A DNA stretch of 47,266 bases from Alphaproteobacteria bacterium (GCA_028692635.1 JAQUWX010000009.1:1-47266); one strand, 5' to 3'. Positions 1 through 9,213 are shown, counted from the first letter of the stretch. Notes: generated from the letters alone by a model not told the origin. Program-made: numbers and translations.

Positions 1-506
1 TATGCGTAGGGGCTTTTGTCGGCGCTCATGGAGTGCGCGGACAGGCGCGTCTGCGCAGTTTTACGGAAAACCCGGAAGATGTTTTTTCTTACTCTCCGTT
101 GACGAATGAAAGCGGCGACAAAGTTTTCGCTTTGAAGCGCATCGGCGTCATGAAGGATTGTTTCATGGTGTCGGTTGCCGGAGTTTCGGATCGAGATGTC
201 GCTGCGGCTCTTAAGGGGACACGGCTTTATGTCGATCGGGATGCTTTGCCGAAAACTAAGGATGGCGAGTATTACGAGGCTGATCTTGTCGGACTTGAGG
301 CTGTCGATCTGAACGGTGAGACAAAAGGAAAAGTCTTAGGCGTTCATGATTATGGCGCGGGATCGTTTCTTGAAATTAAGCCAGTTGTTGGGGCCAGTTA
401 CATGCTGCCTTTTAACGACAGGTTTGTTCCGAAAATCGATATCGCGGCTGGCGTCGTTACGGTGGATGTTCCCGAGGGCTGGCCTGGCGAGGCAAAGGAA
501 AAATAG
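1..506 (+). CDS. rimM: Ribosome maturation factor RimM (5' partial)
   Basis: RimM binds S19 and helps mature the 30S head domain. The frame is open back to the window edge: the codons at 3-32 read [10 protein letters not shown] and continue into [11 protein letters not shown], which is the usual RimM N-terminal signature (a glycine-rich GxxxGxHGVRG stretch followed by R-SFT). The true start therefore lies outside the window, and the GTG at 33 is an internal codon. The C-terminal half contains the PRC-barrel, including [16 protein letters not shown], then [10 protein letters not shown] and the [13 protein letters not shown] pattern. The stop is followed 2 bp later by trmD, the classical rpsP-rimM-trmD-rplS arrangement. 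The identification is firm; only the first residues are missing. Confidence 0.93.
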   Translation, partial: CVGAFVGAHGVRGQARLRSFTENPEDVFSYSPLTNESGDKVFALKRIGVMKDCFMVSVAGVSDRDVAAALKGTRLYVDRDALPKTKDGEYYEADLVGLEAVDLNGETKGKVLGVHDYGAGSFLEIKPVVGASYMLPFNDRFVPKIDIAAGVVTVDVPEGWPGEAKEK

Positions 507-508
507 CG

Positions 509-1219
509 ATGGCGTGGAGGGTTAACGTATTAACCTTGTTCCCTGAGATGTTTCCTGGTCCTCTGGGGATGAGTCTTGCGGGAAAAGCTCTTAATGACGG
601 GCTGTGGCGGTTGGAAACGCTGGACATTCGCTCGGTGGCCAGCGATAAGCACCGCTCGGTGGACGATACTCCATACGGCGGAGGGGCAGGAATGGTGCTT
701 CGCCCCGATGTTGTAGATGCTGCTATTAACTGCTCGGTGGCTAGGTTCGGCGAGGTTGCCAGGAAGGTTTTTCTTTCTCCCAGGGGAAAGAGGCTGGATC
801 AGGCAATGGCTAGCAAATTTGTTGCGGATGGCTCGGTTATGCTGGTGTGTGGCCGTTATGAGGGCCTGGATCAGCGCGTAATAGATGCTCAGCGCCTCGA
901 GGAAGTGAGTTTGGGCGATTTCGTGCTGTCGGGCGGCGAGGTTGCCGCTATGGCTCTGATCGACGCCTGCGTAAGGTTGCTGCCGGGGGTCATGGGTAAC
1001 GCCGCTACGGTGGATGAGGAGAGTTTTTCGGCAGGATTGCTTGAGTATCCGCAATATACTCGGCCTCCTGAGTGGAACGGAAGAGATGTGCCAGAGGTTC
1101 TTATCTCGGGTAATCATGAGAAAATTAAGGCTTGGAGACAGGCAGAAGCAGAAAAAATTACCCGCAGCCAAAGGCCGGACTTGTGGGAAATATATCAATG
1201 TACTAGAACACGGACCTGA
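509..1219 (+). CDS. trmD: tRNA (guanine-N1-)-methyltransferase TrmD
   Basis: TrmD methylates G37 of tRNAs that have G36, using S-adenosylmethionine, and so prevents +1 frameshifting. The 236-residue length is normal. Visible family motifs are the N-terminal [10 protein letters not shown], the [16 protein letters not shown] loop, the trefoil-knot cofactor segment with [13 protein letters not shown], and [11 protein letters not shown]. The C-terminal region has [21 protein letters not shown] followed by an RRP-like tail. The ATG lies 2 bp after the rimM stop, so translation is probably coupled. Residues are as expected and nothing is odd. Confidence 0.97.
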   Translation: MAWRVNVLTLFPEMFPGPLGMSLAGKALNDGLWRLETLDIRSVASDKHRSVDDTPYGGGAGMVLRPDVVDAAINCSVARFGEVARKVFLSPRGKRLDQAMASKFVADGSVMLVCGRYEGLDQRVIDAQRLEEVSLGDFVLSGGEVAAMALIDACVRLLPGVMGNAATVDEESFSAGLLEYPQYTRPPEWNGRDVPEVLISGNHEKIKAWRQAEAEKITRSQRPDLWEIYQCTRTRT

Positions 1220-1235
1220 ATTAAGGAGAATTAAA

Positions 1236-1628
1236 ATGAACTTGTTACAAAAATTCGAACAAAAGCAACTCGAGAAGATGAACGTTACCCGTCCCGATTT
1301 CGCTCCTGGCGATACCGTGCGCATCAACGTGAAGGTTGTTGAAGGCACTCGCGAGCGTATTCAGGCTTATGAGGGCGTTTGCATCGCTCGTAAGAATGCC
1401 GGAATTAATTCGTCGTTCACCGTCCGTAAGATCAGCTATGGCGAAGGGGTCGAACGTTTGTTCCCGCTTCATAGCCCTCGCGTCGCATCTATCGATGTCG
1501 TTCGTCACGGCGCTGTTCGTCGCTCTAAACTTTATTATCTGCGCGGCTTGCGTGGGAAGTCGGCTCGTATCGCTGAGCGTAACGACTATGTCGCTCCTGC
1601 GGAGAAAAAGGAAGCTGCGGCTCAATAA
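1236..1628 (+). CDS. rplS: 50S ribosomal protein L19
   Basis: L19 sits at the 30S-50S interface near bridge B8. The start chosen is the ATG at 1236, which has a clear Shine-Dalgarno AAGGAGA at 1223-1229 and gives 130 residues. A longer open frame upstream merely overlaps trmD. Motifs include [48 protein letters not shown] and [15 protein letters not shown], all typical of L19. The short alanine/lysine tail EKKEAAAQ is common in alphaproteobacteria. The gene ends the rimM-trmD operon and is followed by a strong terminator. Confidence 0.97.
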   Translation: MNLLQKFEQKQLEKMNVTRPDFAPGDTVRINVKVVEGTRERIQAYEGVCIARKNAGINSSFTVRKISYGEGVERLFPLHSPRVASIDVVRHGAVRRSKLYYLRGLRGKSARIAERNDYVAPAEKKEAAAQ

Positions 1629-1650
1629 CGGCTTTGGCTAAAAAAACAAA

Positions 1651-1682
1651 ACGGGCAGTCTTTCGGGACTGCCCGTTTTTTG
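1651..1682 (+). terminator. Rho-independent terminator after rplS
   Basis: A perfect 10-bp stem, ACGGGCAGTC (1651-1660) with GACTGCCCGT (1667-1676), has a six-base loop and a run of six T (1676-1681). The upstream strand carries an A-run, so the hairpin could also serve the convergent murJ gene whose stop is at 1696. Confidence 0.93.
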
Positions 1683-1695
1683 TTGCCTGAAACAA

Positions 1696-3246
1696 TCACT
1701 CTTTTCTGGTGAGCATGTTTAGGGCTTCGCGCCAGCGCATCGCTTTGGTTAGTTGCAGTAACAGCGCGTAGGCAAAGCCGGATGAGCCGATTATCAGCAT
1801 AAGCCCCAATATCCTGCTCCATACGTTGCCGGGGGCAAAGCGTTCTTCGAACATGTTTACCGTGGCTATTACGACGACGCCCATGCCGGCGGCGCTTAAT
1901 AGCATGCGCTTGGCGCGGAACCAGAATTGCTCGTCGCCTATGTGGCCGCGCTCTTTGCGGATGTATATGAAAAGGACTATGGCGTTCGTCCAGGTCGCTA
2001 TGCTGTTCGCAAGAGCTATTCCGATGTGCTGTAACGGGAAAAGCAGGGCTATTGCGAATACTACGTTCACGACCATTGCCAGTATGGCAATCTTGACCGG
2101 AGTTCTTGTGTCCTGACGGGCGAAAAAGTCGGCGCTTAAAACTTTCACTAAAAGAAAGGCCGGGACTCCAAGCGCGTAAGCCATTAGCGCTTTGGCCGTT
2201 TCAACCGAATCCACGTGGCTGAATTCTCCGTGTTCGAAAAGCGTTTGGATTATAGGCTGCGCGGCGAATATCAATCCCACGGTGGCGGGAAGGCCCAGCA
2301 TCAGGCAGAATTCAATGGAACGGCTCATGTAATGGCGGATCATGCGCTCGTTGCCGGTCGCGACATAGCGTGACAATAGCGGCAGAAGCGTGGTTGCTAC
2401 TGCAATTCCGACGATGCCAAGCGGTAGCTGGTTCAATCTGTCGGCGTAGAACAGGAATGAGACTGCGCCAGTCGGCAATGTCGAGGCCAGCACTGTAGAG
2501 ATAAACAGGTTTATTTGCGTGGCTCCGGCGCCTATTGCTCCCGGTCCTACCTGCTTGAACAGGAGGCAGGCTCGCTTGCCAAATTTAGGGAGGATTAGGG
2601 GTATCGACGCTCCTGCTTTGCGGCAGCTCCATGATAGCCACAGCATCTGGACGACTCCCGATAACGTCATCGCCCATGAAAGAGTTTTGCCAACTTCAAG
2701 ATCCAGCCATTTAGATAAAACAAGCGCGGATATCATTATGATGTTCAGCGCGATCGGAGTTGCCGCCGCCGGACCGAAAATTCCTCGTGCGTTTAGCACT
2801 CCGCCTTGCAGGGCTGTTACGGATATTAAAACCAGATAGGGGAAGGTTATGCGTCCGAACTCTACCGCAAACGCGTATTTTTCAGGATCGTCGTGAAAGC
2901 CGGGGGCCAGCACTCGGATGGCAAGCGGCATGAAAATTATGACCAAAATCGAAAACGGGATAAGGATAAGCAGCAAAAGAGCCAGGGCTTCAGCCGCAAA
3001 CGTTTGCGCCGCATTGTGGCCGTTCTTTTCTTCCTCGGCGCTGTATAGCGGGACAAACGCCGCCGAAAACGCCCCTTCGGCAAAGAGACTGCGAAATAAA
3101 TTCGGGAGACGCTGCGCTACAAAATATGCGTCAGCTATCGGACCGGCGCCGAGCAGCATTGCTGTCAACGTGTCGCGTATGAACCCGCCTATGCGGCTTA
3201 CAATCGTCAGGCCACTTACGGTGAAGAGAGATCGCGCAAAAGTCAT
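1696..3246 (-). CDS. murJ: Lipid II flippase MurJ (MviN)
   Basis: MurJ flips the peptidoglycan precursor lipid II across the inner membrane. The 516-residue protein starts MTFARSLFTVSGLTIVSRIGGFIRDTLTA, the characteristic MurJ N-terminus, and contains the DAYFVAQRLPNLFRSLFAEGAFSAAFVPLY stretch that defines the family. About 14 hydrophobic segments follow, with the usual YADRLNQLPLGIVGIAVATTLLPLLSR motif and the RQDTRTPVKIA segment. It is an MOP-superfamily exporter of normal length. It lies 3 bp downstream of the prepilin peptidase on the same strand, so the two are probably cotranscribed. Confidence 0.96.
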   Translation of the reverse strand: MTFARSLFTVSGLTIVSRIGGFIRDTLTAMLLGAGPIADAYFVAQRLPNLFRSLFAEGAFSAAFVPLYSAEEEKNGHNAAQTFAAEALALLLLILIPFSILVIIFMPLAIRVLAPGFHDDPEKYAFAVEFGRITFPYLVLISVTALQGGVLNARGIFGPAAATPIALNIIMISALVLSKWLDLEVGKTLSWAMTLSGVVQMLWLSWSCRKAGASIPLILPKFGKRACLLFKQVGPGAIGAGATQINLFISTVLASTLPTGAVSFLFYADRLNQLPLGIVGIAVATTLLPLLSRYVATGNERMIRHYMSRSIEFCLMLGLPATVGLIFAAQPIIQTLFEHGEFSHVDSVETAKALMAYALGVPAFLLVKVLSADFFARQDTRTPVKIAILAMVVNVVFAIALLFPLQHIGIALANSIATWTNAIVLFIYIRKERGHIGDEQFWFRAKRMLLSAAGMGVVVIATVNMFEERFAPGNVWSRILGLMLIIGSSGFAYALLLQLTKAMRWREALNMLTRKE

Positions 3247-3249
3247 ATG

Positions 3250-4011
3250 CTAATATAGCGCATAAAACACGCATGCTGCCAGTGACAAACACAGCGCCGG
3301 AGCAAACGGAAACTCTTTATCTCCGCCTTTTAATTGCCAGATAACGCCTATGGCCGCGCCGCTTACCCCAGCCGTTACGAAAAACCATGGGATGAGTTCT
3401 ATCGGTAGCCACAACCCCGCCGCTGCAAAAAACTTTACGTCGCCCATTCCCAGCATATCGCGGCCTCGGAGCTTGCTGTATCCCACAGCCAGAAGTATGC
3501 CAAAGAGCAATAATCCTGCGCTGTTTATGAGCGCCATGAACAGATCTCCGTCGCCTGTCATGATCCAGATCAGGCCAAGCGCTGCCAGCATTCCGTTCAG
3601 AGTGTCCGGGATTATGCCAAAAGCCAGGTCTATGCTGGCAATGGCTGGGAGCAGCCCTATGCCCAGGCAAAGCGGAATGATCGATACGTCCCATCCGGTT
3701 AACGCGACTACTGTCATTCCCATGAGAAATCCGATGAACTCAGTCAGCGGTAATAGCCACAGGCCCTTGCGATCGCCGCAGGGGCAGGGAAGTGCGCGGG
3801 CGTTCTTTCTTAGCAGCCAGCCGAAGAATGGGAATGCTTCATGCCACTCTAAGGGACGCATGCAGAATAGGCACTGCGGCATCATGCTCTCTCCGGGAAG
3901 GCGCTCCGCGGAGCGGGTTCCAAAATGGCAGGCCAGGCCAGCGCTGGCTAAGCCGAGCGCTCCGCCAGCGAGATATTCCAAGATCAGATATAAAATATTT
4001 TCATAGTCCAT
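3250..4011 (-). CDS. Prepilin peptidase (A24 family, PilD/GspO-like)
   Basis: An integral-membrane aspartic protease that cleaves and may N-methylate type IV prepilins or type II secretion pseudopilins. Two catalytic aspartates are visible: D128 in SIDLAFGIIPD and D191 in GMGDVK. The cytoplasmic loop has four cysteines (C47, C50, C76, C78), the zinc ribbon of bifunctional peptidase-methylases, although the second pair is CxC rather than CxxC. Length is 253 residues, with about seven hydrophobic segments. No pilin genes are in the window. The ATG has no Shine-Dalgarno and sits only 13 bp after a strong hairpin (4024-4057), so initiation may be weak or regulated. The next in-frame methionines (MMPQ, about residue 43) would remove the first membrane helix. 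Confidence 0.88.
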   Translation of the reverse strand: MDYENILYLILEYLAGGALGLASAGLACHFGTRSAERLPGESMMPQCLFCMRPLEWHEAFPFFGWLLRKNARALPCPCGDRKGLWLLPLTEFIGFLMGMTVVALTGWDVSIIPLCLGIGLLPAIASIDLAFGIIPDTLNGMLAALGLIWIMTGDGDLFMALINSAGLLLFGILLAVGYSKLRGRDMLGMGDVKFFAAAGLWLPIELIPWFFVTAGVSGAAIGVIWQLKGGDKEFPFAPALCLSLAACVFYALY

Positions 4012-4012
4012 G

Positions 4013-4058
4013 GCAAAAACACTTCGGCTCGAATAGGGTGCGCCCTATTCGAGCCGAG
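4013..4058 (-). terminator. Terminator-like hairpin immediately before the prepilin peptidase start
   Basis: A perfect 15-bp stem (4024-4038 with 4043-4057, loop TGCG or its complement) is followed on the minus strand by GTG and five T (4015-4019), only a few bases before the ATG at 4011. It would end transcription of the two small upstream minus-strand genes, or act as an attenuator for the prepilin peptidase-murJ pair. Confidence 0.8.
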
Positions 4059-4085
4059 ATTTGCGAAAAGCGCAATAGCGGTTTT

Positions 4086-4364
4086 TTAAAGGGTAAGCGC
4101 TTTGTGAGTCGGCTTTCCTGCTTTTTGCGTAGGAACGATAGGGGTAGGCTCGTCATTTTTAGAGCCTTGCTGCATAGCAGCCTTGATTACCTCTATAGAT
4201 TCCAAAGCGGGGTTTCCAAAATCTTTTATAAGACTTTTCAGAATCTCCTCTGAATGGTGCTTTAAAATATCAGGATTAAGCATGCCCTTGTTTAATCCAA
4301 GGCGGGAAGCGGTTTGCATCGCGTTATTGACCAAAAGGTCATAGTCGTTCATCGCGTTATTCAT
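4086..4364 (-). CDS. Hypothetical protein, 92 residues
   Basis: I do not recognise this protein. It is soluble in appearance and predominantly helical (MQTASRLGLNKG, HHSEEILKSLIKDFG, ALESIEVIKAAMQQG), with a proline/threonine/lysine-rich tail. Its start overlaps the stop of the upstream minus-strand gene by 8 bp, which is good evidence that it is a translated partner in a two-gene operon. A terminator-like hairpin follows at 4024-4057. Confidence 0.6.
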   Translation of the reverse strand: MNNAMNDYDLLVNNAMQTASRLGLNKGMLNPDILKHHSEEILKSLIKDFGNPALESIEVIKAAMQQGSKNDEPTPIVPTQKAGKPTHKALTL

Positions 4365-4782
4365 CGTCAGCCTCCAACGTAGCGATTATAGCTCTGGCAC
4401 GTTTTATGTGCATCGGCTCTTCATCGGTGTTCGCAATCAGTTTGTTCTCGTCCGCTTCGGAAAAGAAAGCGTCGTATATCTCCCGCAGCTCTCTTAATTT
4501 AGGAGCGGCTTCGGTTTTTGTTTCCGTGGGGAGATGCTCAAGCTCGGCTTCCATTTTCTCGAGCTGCTTATAAAGGTGCTTTTTCATTTCAGCGTGCACA
4601 GAGCGCTCTATCTGCAAATCTTCGTAGTCTTTGTCGATTTCTTTGATGGTGGATTTTATCACCGGCCAATGATCGCCCTCGTCGCCCATTTCATGCCCGG
4701 CAACCAAAAGCGCGTTGCGGACCAAGCCAACCATTCTGGCTTCGAAATCTGCGGCTTCTTCCTGTTTTCTCTGGGCGTTCAT
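4357..4782 (-). CDS. Hypothetical helical/coiled-coil protein, 141 residues
   Basis: No family recognised. The start at 4782 (MNAQRKQEEAADF) is preferred over an upstream in-frame start at 4851 because an AAGGTGG ribosome-binding site lies 6 bases upstream. The central part, from about residue 55 to 95, is highly charged with heptad-like spacing (VHAEMKKHLYKQLEKMEAEL) and probably forms a coiled coil. The sequence is acidic overall, with no membrane segment. It overlaps the downstream 92-residue gene by 8 bp, and the two probably act together. Confidence 0.6.
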   Translation of the reverse strand: MNAQRKQEEAADFEARMVGLVRNALLVAGHEMGDEGDHWPVIKSTIKEIDKDYEDLQIERSVHAEMKKHLYKQLEKMEAELEHLPTETKTEAAPKLRELREIYDAFFSEADENKLIANTDEEPMHIKRARAIIATLEADDE

Positions 4783-4984
4783 GTCATCCACCTTGGTAAT
4801 TGCGATCTCTTTATCGCATGACCAATGAATAGCAGATGTATGCTTAAACAAGCCTTAAAATCCCGGCTTTTTCCCTGTATTTCCGCGCCTTTAGACAATA
4901 TTTCCCATGCAAGTATTTTTTTGATGCATGCAAACAATAAAACTTTAGATAAATCTTTTGGGATTGCGCGGTTTGAGGAGGGGG

Positions 4985-5311
4985 CTAATGTATAACGCGC
5001 TGTTCGGAGACGCCGTAGATTTGCTTTTCGCTGTTTTCTAGTCTGGTGGAGACGGCTCCTAGATCGTGCCTCATTTGTAAATGAGACTCGGCTAGTTTGA
5101 GTAAATTCTGTTCGTAAACTTGCTGCTGTCTTTTCAGCATATCTATTTCTGCGCTTAATCTTTTCGTCGCTTCTATTTGGACCCCTACTGACTCGCTGAG
5201 GACTCGCGAGGTGGCGTTGCGGAATTTCTTTAGCCACAGCAATCCCGCCGCCATAAACGCGACCGACATCACAAAAGACAATGTTGCGAGAACCAGCATA
5301 AGATCGTACAT
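4985..5311 (-). CDS. Small membrane-anchored coiled-coil protein, 108 residues
   Basis: Unrecognised. Residues about 4-28 (LMLVLATLSFVMSVAFMAAGLLWL) form one transmembrane helix, followed by positively charged KKFRN, and then a long helix with heptad pattern (about 45-100: RLSAEIDMLKRQQQVYEQNLLKLAESHLQM). The topology suggests a membrane anchor with a coiled-coil domain on one side. It begins 22 bp after the lytic transglycosylase stop on the same strand, so it is probably the distal gene of that operon. The interval 4783-4984 holds no gene I can support. Confidence 0.6.
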   Translation of the reverse strand: MYDLMLVLATLSFVMSVAFMAAGLLWLKKFRNATSRVLSESVGVQIEATKRLSAEIDMLKRQQQVYEQNLLKLAESHLQMRHDLGAVSTRLENSEKQIYGVSEQRVIH

Positions 5312-5333
5312 GAATCCCCTCTCTTTATTAGGG

Positions 5334-7286
5334 CTACCTTCTTAAATCCTGCAATATCGTCAGATTCGCTTTTCCGCCGTTAAGTCTGGCGCGGTAAATC
5401 TGGAAGTTTTCCATTATGCGCTGAACGTAGTTGCGAGTCTCGTATATTGGGATGATCTCCAGCCAGTCTATCGGGTCGGTTTTTGTATCTCTCGGATCTC
5501 CGAACAGGTTGATCCATTCCCTTACTCGACCCGGACCCGCATTGTATGCCGCAAGAGCAAGTATATACGATCCGTCAAACCGATTTATTTGCTCTTGTAT
5601 GAAGTAGGTTCCCAACAGCACGTTGTAATCCGGGTCGTTCAGGCGCTGCGCTTTGAACGGCACTCCCACTTTGCGGGCGACGTCTTTCGCGGTGCGCGGT
5701 AGCATTTGCATCAATCCTCGCGCTCCGGCCGGGCTGAGCGCATCGGCGTTGAATAAGCTCTCCTGCCTTATCAAAGAGTGAGTAAATGCCGGATCAGGCG
5801 GCGACGGAATGTGCATGCTTAAAATCGGATAGGCGTTCGACGCCATTATCATGTTCTTTTGATTGGCGGCTTTCGCGGCTGTTATCGCCCAGTCCGGGCG
5901 CTTCAGGCGGTAGGCAAGCTCCGTTAGAAGCACAAACTCTACTCGCTGGTCGGCGGATTCCGTGGCGGCTTTGAAGAATATTCTGGCTCTATCGGTGGCG
6001 CCAATGCGGTAGAGGCGCTCAATCGCTTGCGTAAGATCCCGTCTCATAAATTCGTTTAGGACTTTTCGCGGAATCGCCGGTTCCGGCGAAGCGACGATGG
6101 TAGGTTTCGCGTAGAGCCTTGTTGCGGCCAATTGTCCGTAAAAAGTGGTGTTTAGTGCCGCTGCGTTTTCATACGATTGTTCGGCTTCGCGTTTGTCTCC
6201 AAGAACTTCCATCGTGCGGCCCAGCCAATATGAACCACGCGCACGCGATATCGGAGATGTCGCGCTTTGCAATATGTTGTCAAAGTGGGTGCGCGCCAGA
6301 TCCGGGCGATTTAGAAATTTTAGCGCAAGCCAGCCTGCTATGAACTCAGCGTCCACAAAATCGGAGCCTGCTATCAGCCCGTTATCTGCCGCAAGGCGAT
6401 AGGATAATTTGAAATCTTTGCGCTCCATTGCGCGGCGGATCATGATGTTGCGTTCGTCCCACCATTTGTCAGGCCGTATCAACTGCGCCGGAGCGTTCGA
6501 GAGTATTTCTATGGCGCTTTCGTCGAGATTGTTCTTTCTTCTCCACTTTAAGCGCTCAAACAAAAGGCCGGGGTCGTTCTGCCAGTGATCGGGGACTTTG
6601 GACACTAAAGACTCGGCGTTGCTGAGTTGGTTGGATAGCCCAAGCCTTGCTTCCGCTAGCGCTTTGACGCCGCTATCGACAAATTTGTACATCTGTCTCG
6701 CGTCGGTTATTTCGTTCTCCCACAACAATCTATCAAGGCGGGCATGGTGATCTTTTAAGCTTAATATATGGCTGAAACGACCATGAAATACCGTTAGCTC
6801 ATCGTTCGAAAAGTCTCTCTCGATCCAGCGCGCTCGCACAAGGCTGTAGGCTTTTTGCGCATTCCCCGCAGCTTCAAGCGCGTCTGTATAACGATAAAAG
6901 CCTATCAGCGTTACAGGCGCGTATGCGTTGAACCAGTTGATTACCTGCTCATTAGTGTAGGATTGCGGAATCTTTTGCTCCGCTATCATGAGTATGCCTT
7001 TGATGCAGGGCCAATCAGGATGCGTGGTTATGAATTCCGCCATCTCATGAAAGCTAAAGTTGTTCCCCGGCTGGGCCATGGCATAGCTTTTTATGACTTT
7101 GTTAAGCACTGGGTCGCGGCCATGCGCCGCTATATCAAGCGCTTGTTCCACTCGACCTGCTTCTATGGCGGACAGCGCTCTTCTGTAGTTCTGCGCGTCG
7201 GGGGATGCGGCGCTCGCCTCAACAGGCGGCAGAGCAAGCGTGGCGGTAATTAATAAAACAGGCAAAATATGGTAAAAACTTTTCAT
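5334..7286 (-). CDS. Soluble lytic murein transglycosylase (Slt70-like)
   Basis: A periplasmic enzyme that cleaves MurNAc-GlcNAc bonds in peptidoglycan, giving 1,6-anhydro ends. The first 26 or so residues are a signal peptide (SFYHILPVLLITATLALPPVEASAASP). Residues to about 480 form an alpha-superhelix of short helices, as in the Slt70 U-domain. The catalytic SLT domain follows: HSLIRQES carries the catalytic glutamate at about residue 509, then AGARGLMQMLP, a DP.YN.LLGT segment and ALAAYNAGPGRV. At 650 residues the length fits. It is divergent from smpB across 147 bp; no convincing promoter motif is picked out there. Confidence 0.92.
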   Translation of the reverse strand: MKSFYHILPVLLITATLALPPVEASAASPDAQNYRRALSAIEAGRVEQALDIAAHGRDPVLNKVIKSYAMAQPGNNFSFHEMAEFITTHPDWPCIKGILMIAEQKIPQSYTNEQVINWFNAYAPVTLIGFYRYTDALEAAGNAQKAYSLVRARWIERDFSNDELTVFHGRFSHILSLKDHHARLDRLLWENEITDARQMYKFVDSGVKALAEARLGLSNQLSNAESLVSKVPDHWQNDPGLLFERLKWRRKNNLDESAIEILSNAPAQLIRPDKWWDERNIMIRRAMERKDFKLSYRLAADNGLIAGSDFVDAEFIAGWLALKFLNRPDLARTHFDNILQSATSPISRARGSYWLGRTMEVLGDKREAEQSYENAAALNTTFYGQLAATRLYAKPTIVASPEPAIPRKVLNEFMRRDLTQAIERLYRIGATDRARIFFKAATESADQRVEFVLLTELAYRLKRPDWAITAAKAANQKNMIMASNAYPILSMHIPSPPDPAFTHSLIRQESLFNADALSPAGARGLMQMLPRTAKDVARKVGVPFKAQRLNDPDYNVLLGTYFIQEQINRFDGSYILALAAYNAGPGRVREWINLFGDPRDTKTDPIDWLEIIPIYETRNYVQRIMENFQIYRARLNGGKANLTILQDLRR

Positions 7287-7433
7287 GATGTCGTTTTTGA
7301 GCCTATGTCATTGATTGGAAGAAAGCCGTTAGGGCATTTGGGATGACATGCTATTTGATTTATGCAAGACAATGATCCACCATGTCAACCGCGCAAGCCT
7401 TATTAATTTTACGTATTCGTTTAACTATGTGTC

Positions 7434-7925
7434 ATGACTGATAAAAAAAATGCAGATCGTTTGAAGGCTCAGCGCTATGTCGCTATGAATCGTCGCGCTC
7501 GTCACGACTATTTCATAACCGATACTATAGAAGCTGGAATCATGCTCTCTGGGACCGAGGTTAAGTCTCTTCGGCTCGGGCAGGCCAGTATTCAGGAAGC
7601 TTTCGCGAGCGCTAAAAACGACGATATGGTTCTTTTGAACGCCTACATACCGGAGTACCAGCAGGCCGGCGCTCATTTGCAGCACGAGACTCACCGTGCG
7701 AGAAAACTACTCCTTCATGCGCGAGAGATAAAAAGACTCGTCGGGCTTATCAAGCGCGAGGGGGTAACGCTGGTTCCTTTGGGAATTTATTTCAACAAAC
7801 GCGGCATAGCCAAGGTTGAACTGGCTGTAGCAAAAGGCAAACGTCAGATCGATAAGCGCGAAGCTATCAAGGCCAGAGATTGGGACCGGGATAAGGCCAG
7901 AATTTTGCGGAACAATAACAGATAG
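7434..7925 (+). CDS. smpB: SsrA-binding protein SmpB
   Basis: SmpB binds tmRNA and brings it to stalled ribosomes for trans-translation. Family motifs are [52 protein letters not shown], and [34 protein letters not shown]. Length is 163 residues, normal for alphaproteobacteria. The ATG has little Shine-Dalgarno complementarity upstream. In many relatives dapA lies between the transglycosylase gene and smpB; it is absent here and the two genes are divergent. The tmRNA gene is not in the window. Confidence 0.96.
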   Translation: MTDKKNADRLKAQRYVAMNRRARHDYFITDTIEAGIMLSGTEVKSLRLGQASIQEAFASAKNDDMVLLNAYIPEYQQAGAHLQHETHRARKLLLHAREIKRLVGLIKREGVTLVPLGIYFNKRGIAKVELAVAKGKRQIDKREAIKARDWDRDKARILRNNNR

Positions 7926-7938
7926 TTTTTTTTGCTGC

Positions 7939-9126
7939 TTAGCGTGCGTCCGCTTTTGCAATAAAGTTTGTTCCTTTATTGAGGATGTTTAAATATTCGT
8001 GGTAAGCAAAAACCTTGTTTCTTTCCTTGCCCGTAATTTCTTTGATAATCCCGAGCGATGAGAGCGTGGCAAGCGATCGCAGTACAGTTTGCAACGAAAT
8101 ATTGCAAGCATTCTTGATTTTTGTGGTGTTCGCCACAGGGTGTTTTTGAAAATAGCTGTGAATGGCAAGAACGGTCGTTGTTGATTTGCCGGACTCTTCT
8201 ATTGCGGTCCTGTCTTTATTAAAGCGCGACAATATGTCATGCGCGGTTTCCGTCGCTTGATTTGCCGTTTCTGAAACTCCAGTCAGGAAAAATTTAATCC
8301 ACGATTCCCAATCGCCAGTTTCGCGCACAGATTGCAAAAGATCGTAATATGTCTGTCGGTTAGCTTTTAGATAAAGGCTTAGATAAAGCAATGGCTCTTT
8401 CAGAATTCCTTCGACGCACAGTATGAATGTTATCAATAAACGGCCCAAACGACCGTTGCCATCCAGAAAGGGATGGATGGTTTCAAACTGAACGTGCGCT
8501 AGCGCGGCTCTAATTAAGGACGGCAGTATAACTTTATCGTCATGGAGAAATTTTTCGAAAGCGTCGAGAGCTTCCATCAAGCGCTCTGGTGGAGGCGGGA
8601 CAAAACGAGCATTGCCAGGGCGTGAGCCTCCTATCCAATTTTGCGATGTGCGAAACTCACCGGGCATTTTGTGCCCTCCACGCGCATTGTTCATAAGCTT
8701 GGCATGTATTTCGCGCAAAAGACGCAAGGATAAAGGAAGCTCTTTTAGTCGTTCTAGCCCGTAGTCCATCGCCGCAACGTAATTAGAGACTTCGGTTACG
8801 TCATCTATTGGCGTGCTGGGAACCTCATCCGTTTCAAACAAGAGTAAATCTGACAATGAAGATTGAGTCCCCTCAATTTGAGACGACAGAACGGCTTCCT
8901 TGCGCACATACATGTACAGAAAAAGCGAAGGGTCAGGTATAAGCATGCTCATGCCATCCAGACGGCCAAGAGCTGTATTAGCCTTATCGAGTAGAGGATA
9001 GAGTTCGTCCATTGCAAGCGGAGGATTGGGGGGGAGTTTTTGAGGCATATAGGCGCTGTAAGTTTCCTCGCCTGCGGGTATGCCTTTTACATATTGACCT
9101 ATTCTATTTCTATTTTGTGATTTCAT
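7939..9126 (-). CDS. Fic-domain AMP-transferase with N-terminal inhibitory helix and C-terminal HTH
   Basis: Fic enzymes transfer AMP or another nucleotide moiety onto hydroxyls of target proteins. From the start at 9126 (MKSQNRN, 395 residues) the catalytic motif HPFLDGNGRLGR spans about residues 218-229 with the histidine intact. SSQIEG at 81-86 matches the class II inhibitory helix [S/T]xxxE[G/N], placing the autoinhibitory glutamate at E85. The last 90 residues look like a winged helix-turn-helix (NTTKIKNACNISLQTVLRSLATLSSLGIIKE). An unbroken frame continues to 9231, but it lacks another methionine and runs through palindromic promoter DNA. The gene is next to alr but convergent with smpB, and looks like an accessory insertion. 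Confidence 0.9.
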   Translation of the reverse strand: MKSQNRNRIGQYVKGIPAGEETYSAYMPQKLPPNPPLAMDELYPLLDKANTALGRLDGMSMLIPDPSLFLYMYVRKEAVLSSQIEGTQSSLSDLLLFETDEVPSTPIDDVTEVSNYVAAMDYGLERLKELPLSLRLLREIHAKLMNNARGGHKMPGEFRTSQNWIGGSRPGNARFVPPPPERLMEALDAFEKFLHDDKVILPSLIRAALAHVQFETIHPFLDGNGRLGRLLITFILCVEGILKEPLLYLSLYLKANRQTYYDLLQSVRETGDWESWIKFFLTGVSETANQATETAHDILSRFNKDRTAIEESGKSTTTVLAIHSYFQKHPVANTTKIKNACNISLQTVLRSLATLSSLGIIKEITGKERNKVFAYHEYLNILNKGTNFIAKADAR

Positions 9127-9141
9127 GGTGTTTACCCCAAG

Positions 9142-9177
9142 CCCAACTTCCAAAAACACCCATTTTTGGAAGTTGGG
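9142..9177. promoter_or_regulatory. Perfect 15-bp palindrome upstream of fic
   Basis: CCCAACTTCCAAAAA (9142-9156) and TTTTTGGAAGTTGGG (9163-9177) form a perfect inverted repeat with a six-base spacer. It begins 16 bases upstream of the Fic start codon. Since the Fic protein carries an HTH domain, an autoregulatory operator is the simplest reading. Confidence 0.7.
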
Positions 9178-9213
9178 TAAATATAACTTACATCGATGGA
9201 ACTTACAAGAAAA

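Noticed and set aside
33-506. Start of rimM at the GTG at position 33
   Set aside because: Conserved RimM residues continue upstream to the window edge, so this codon is internal.
530-1348. 272-residue open frame on the minus strand across trmD and rplS
   Set aside because: Opposite to two firmly identified genes with ribosome-binding sites; its composition is that of an antisense frame.
4357-4851. Longer start at 4851 for the helical protein
   Set aside because: The internal ATG at 4782 has a good ribosome-binding site, whereas the extension has none.
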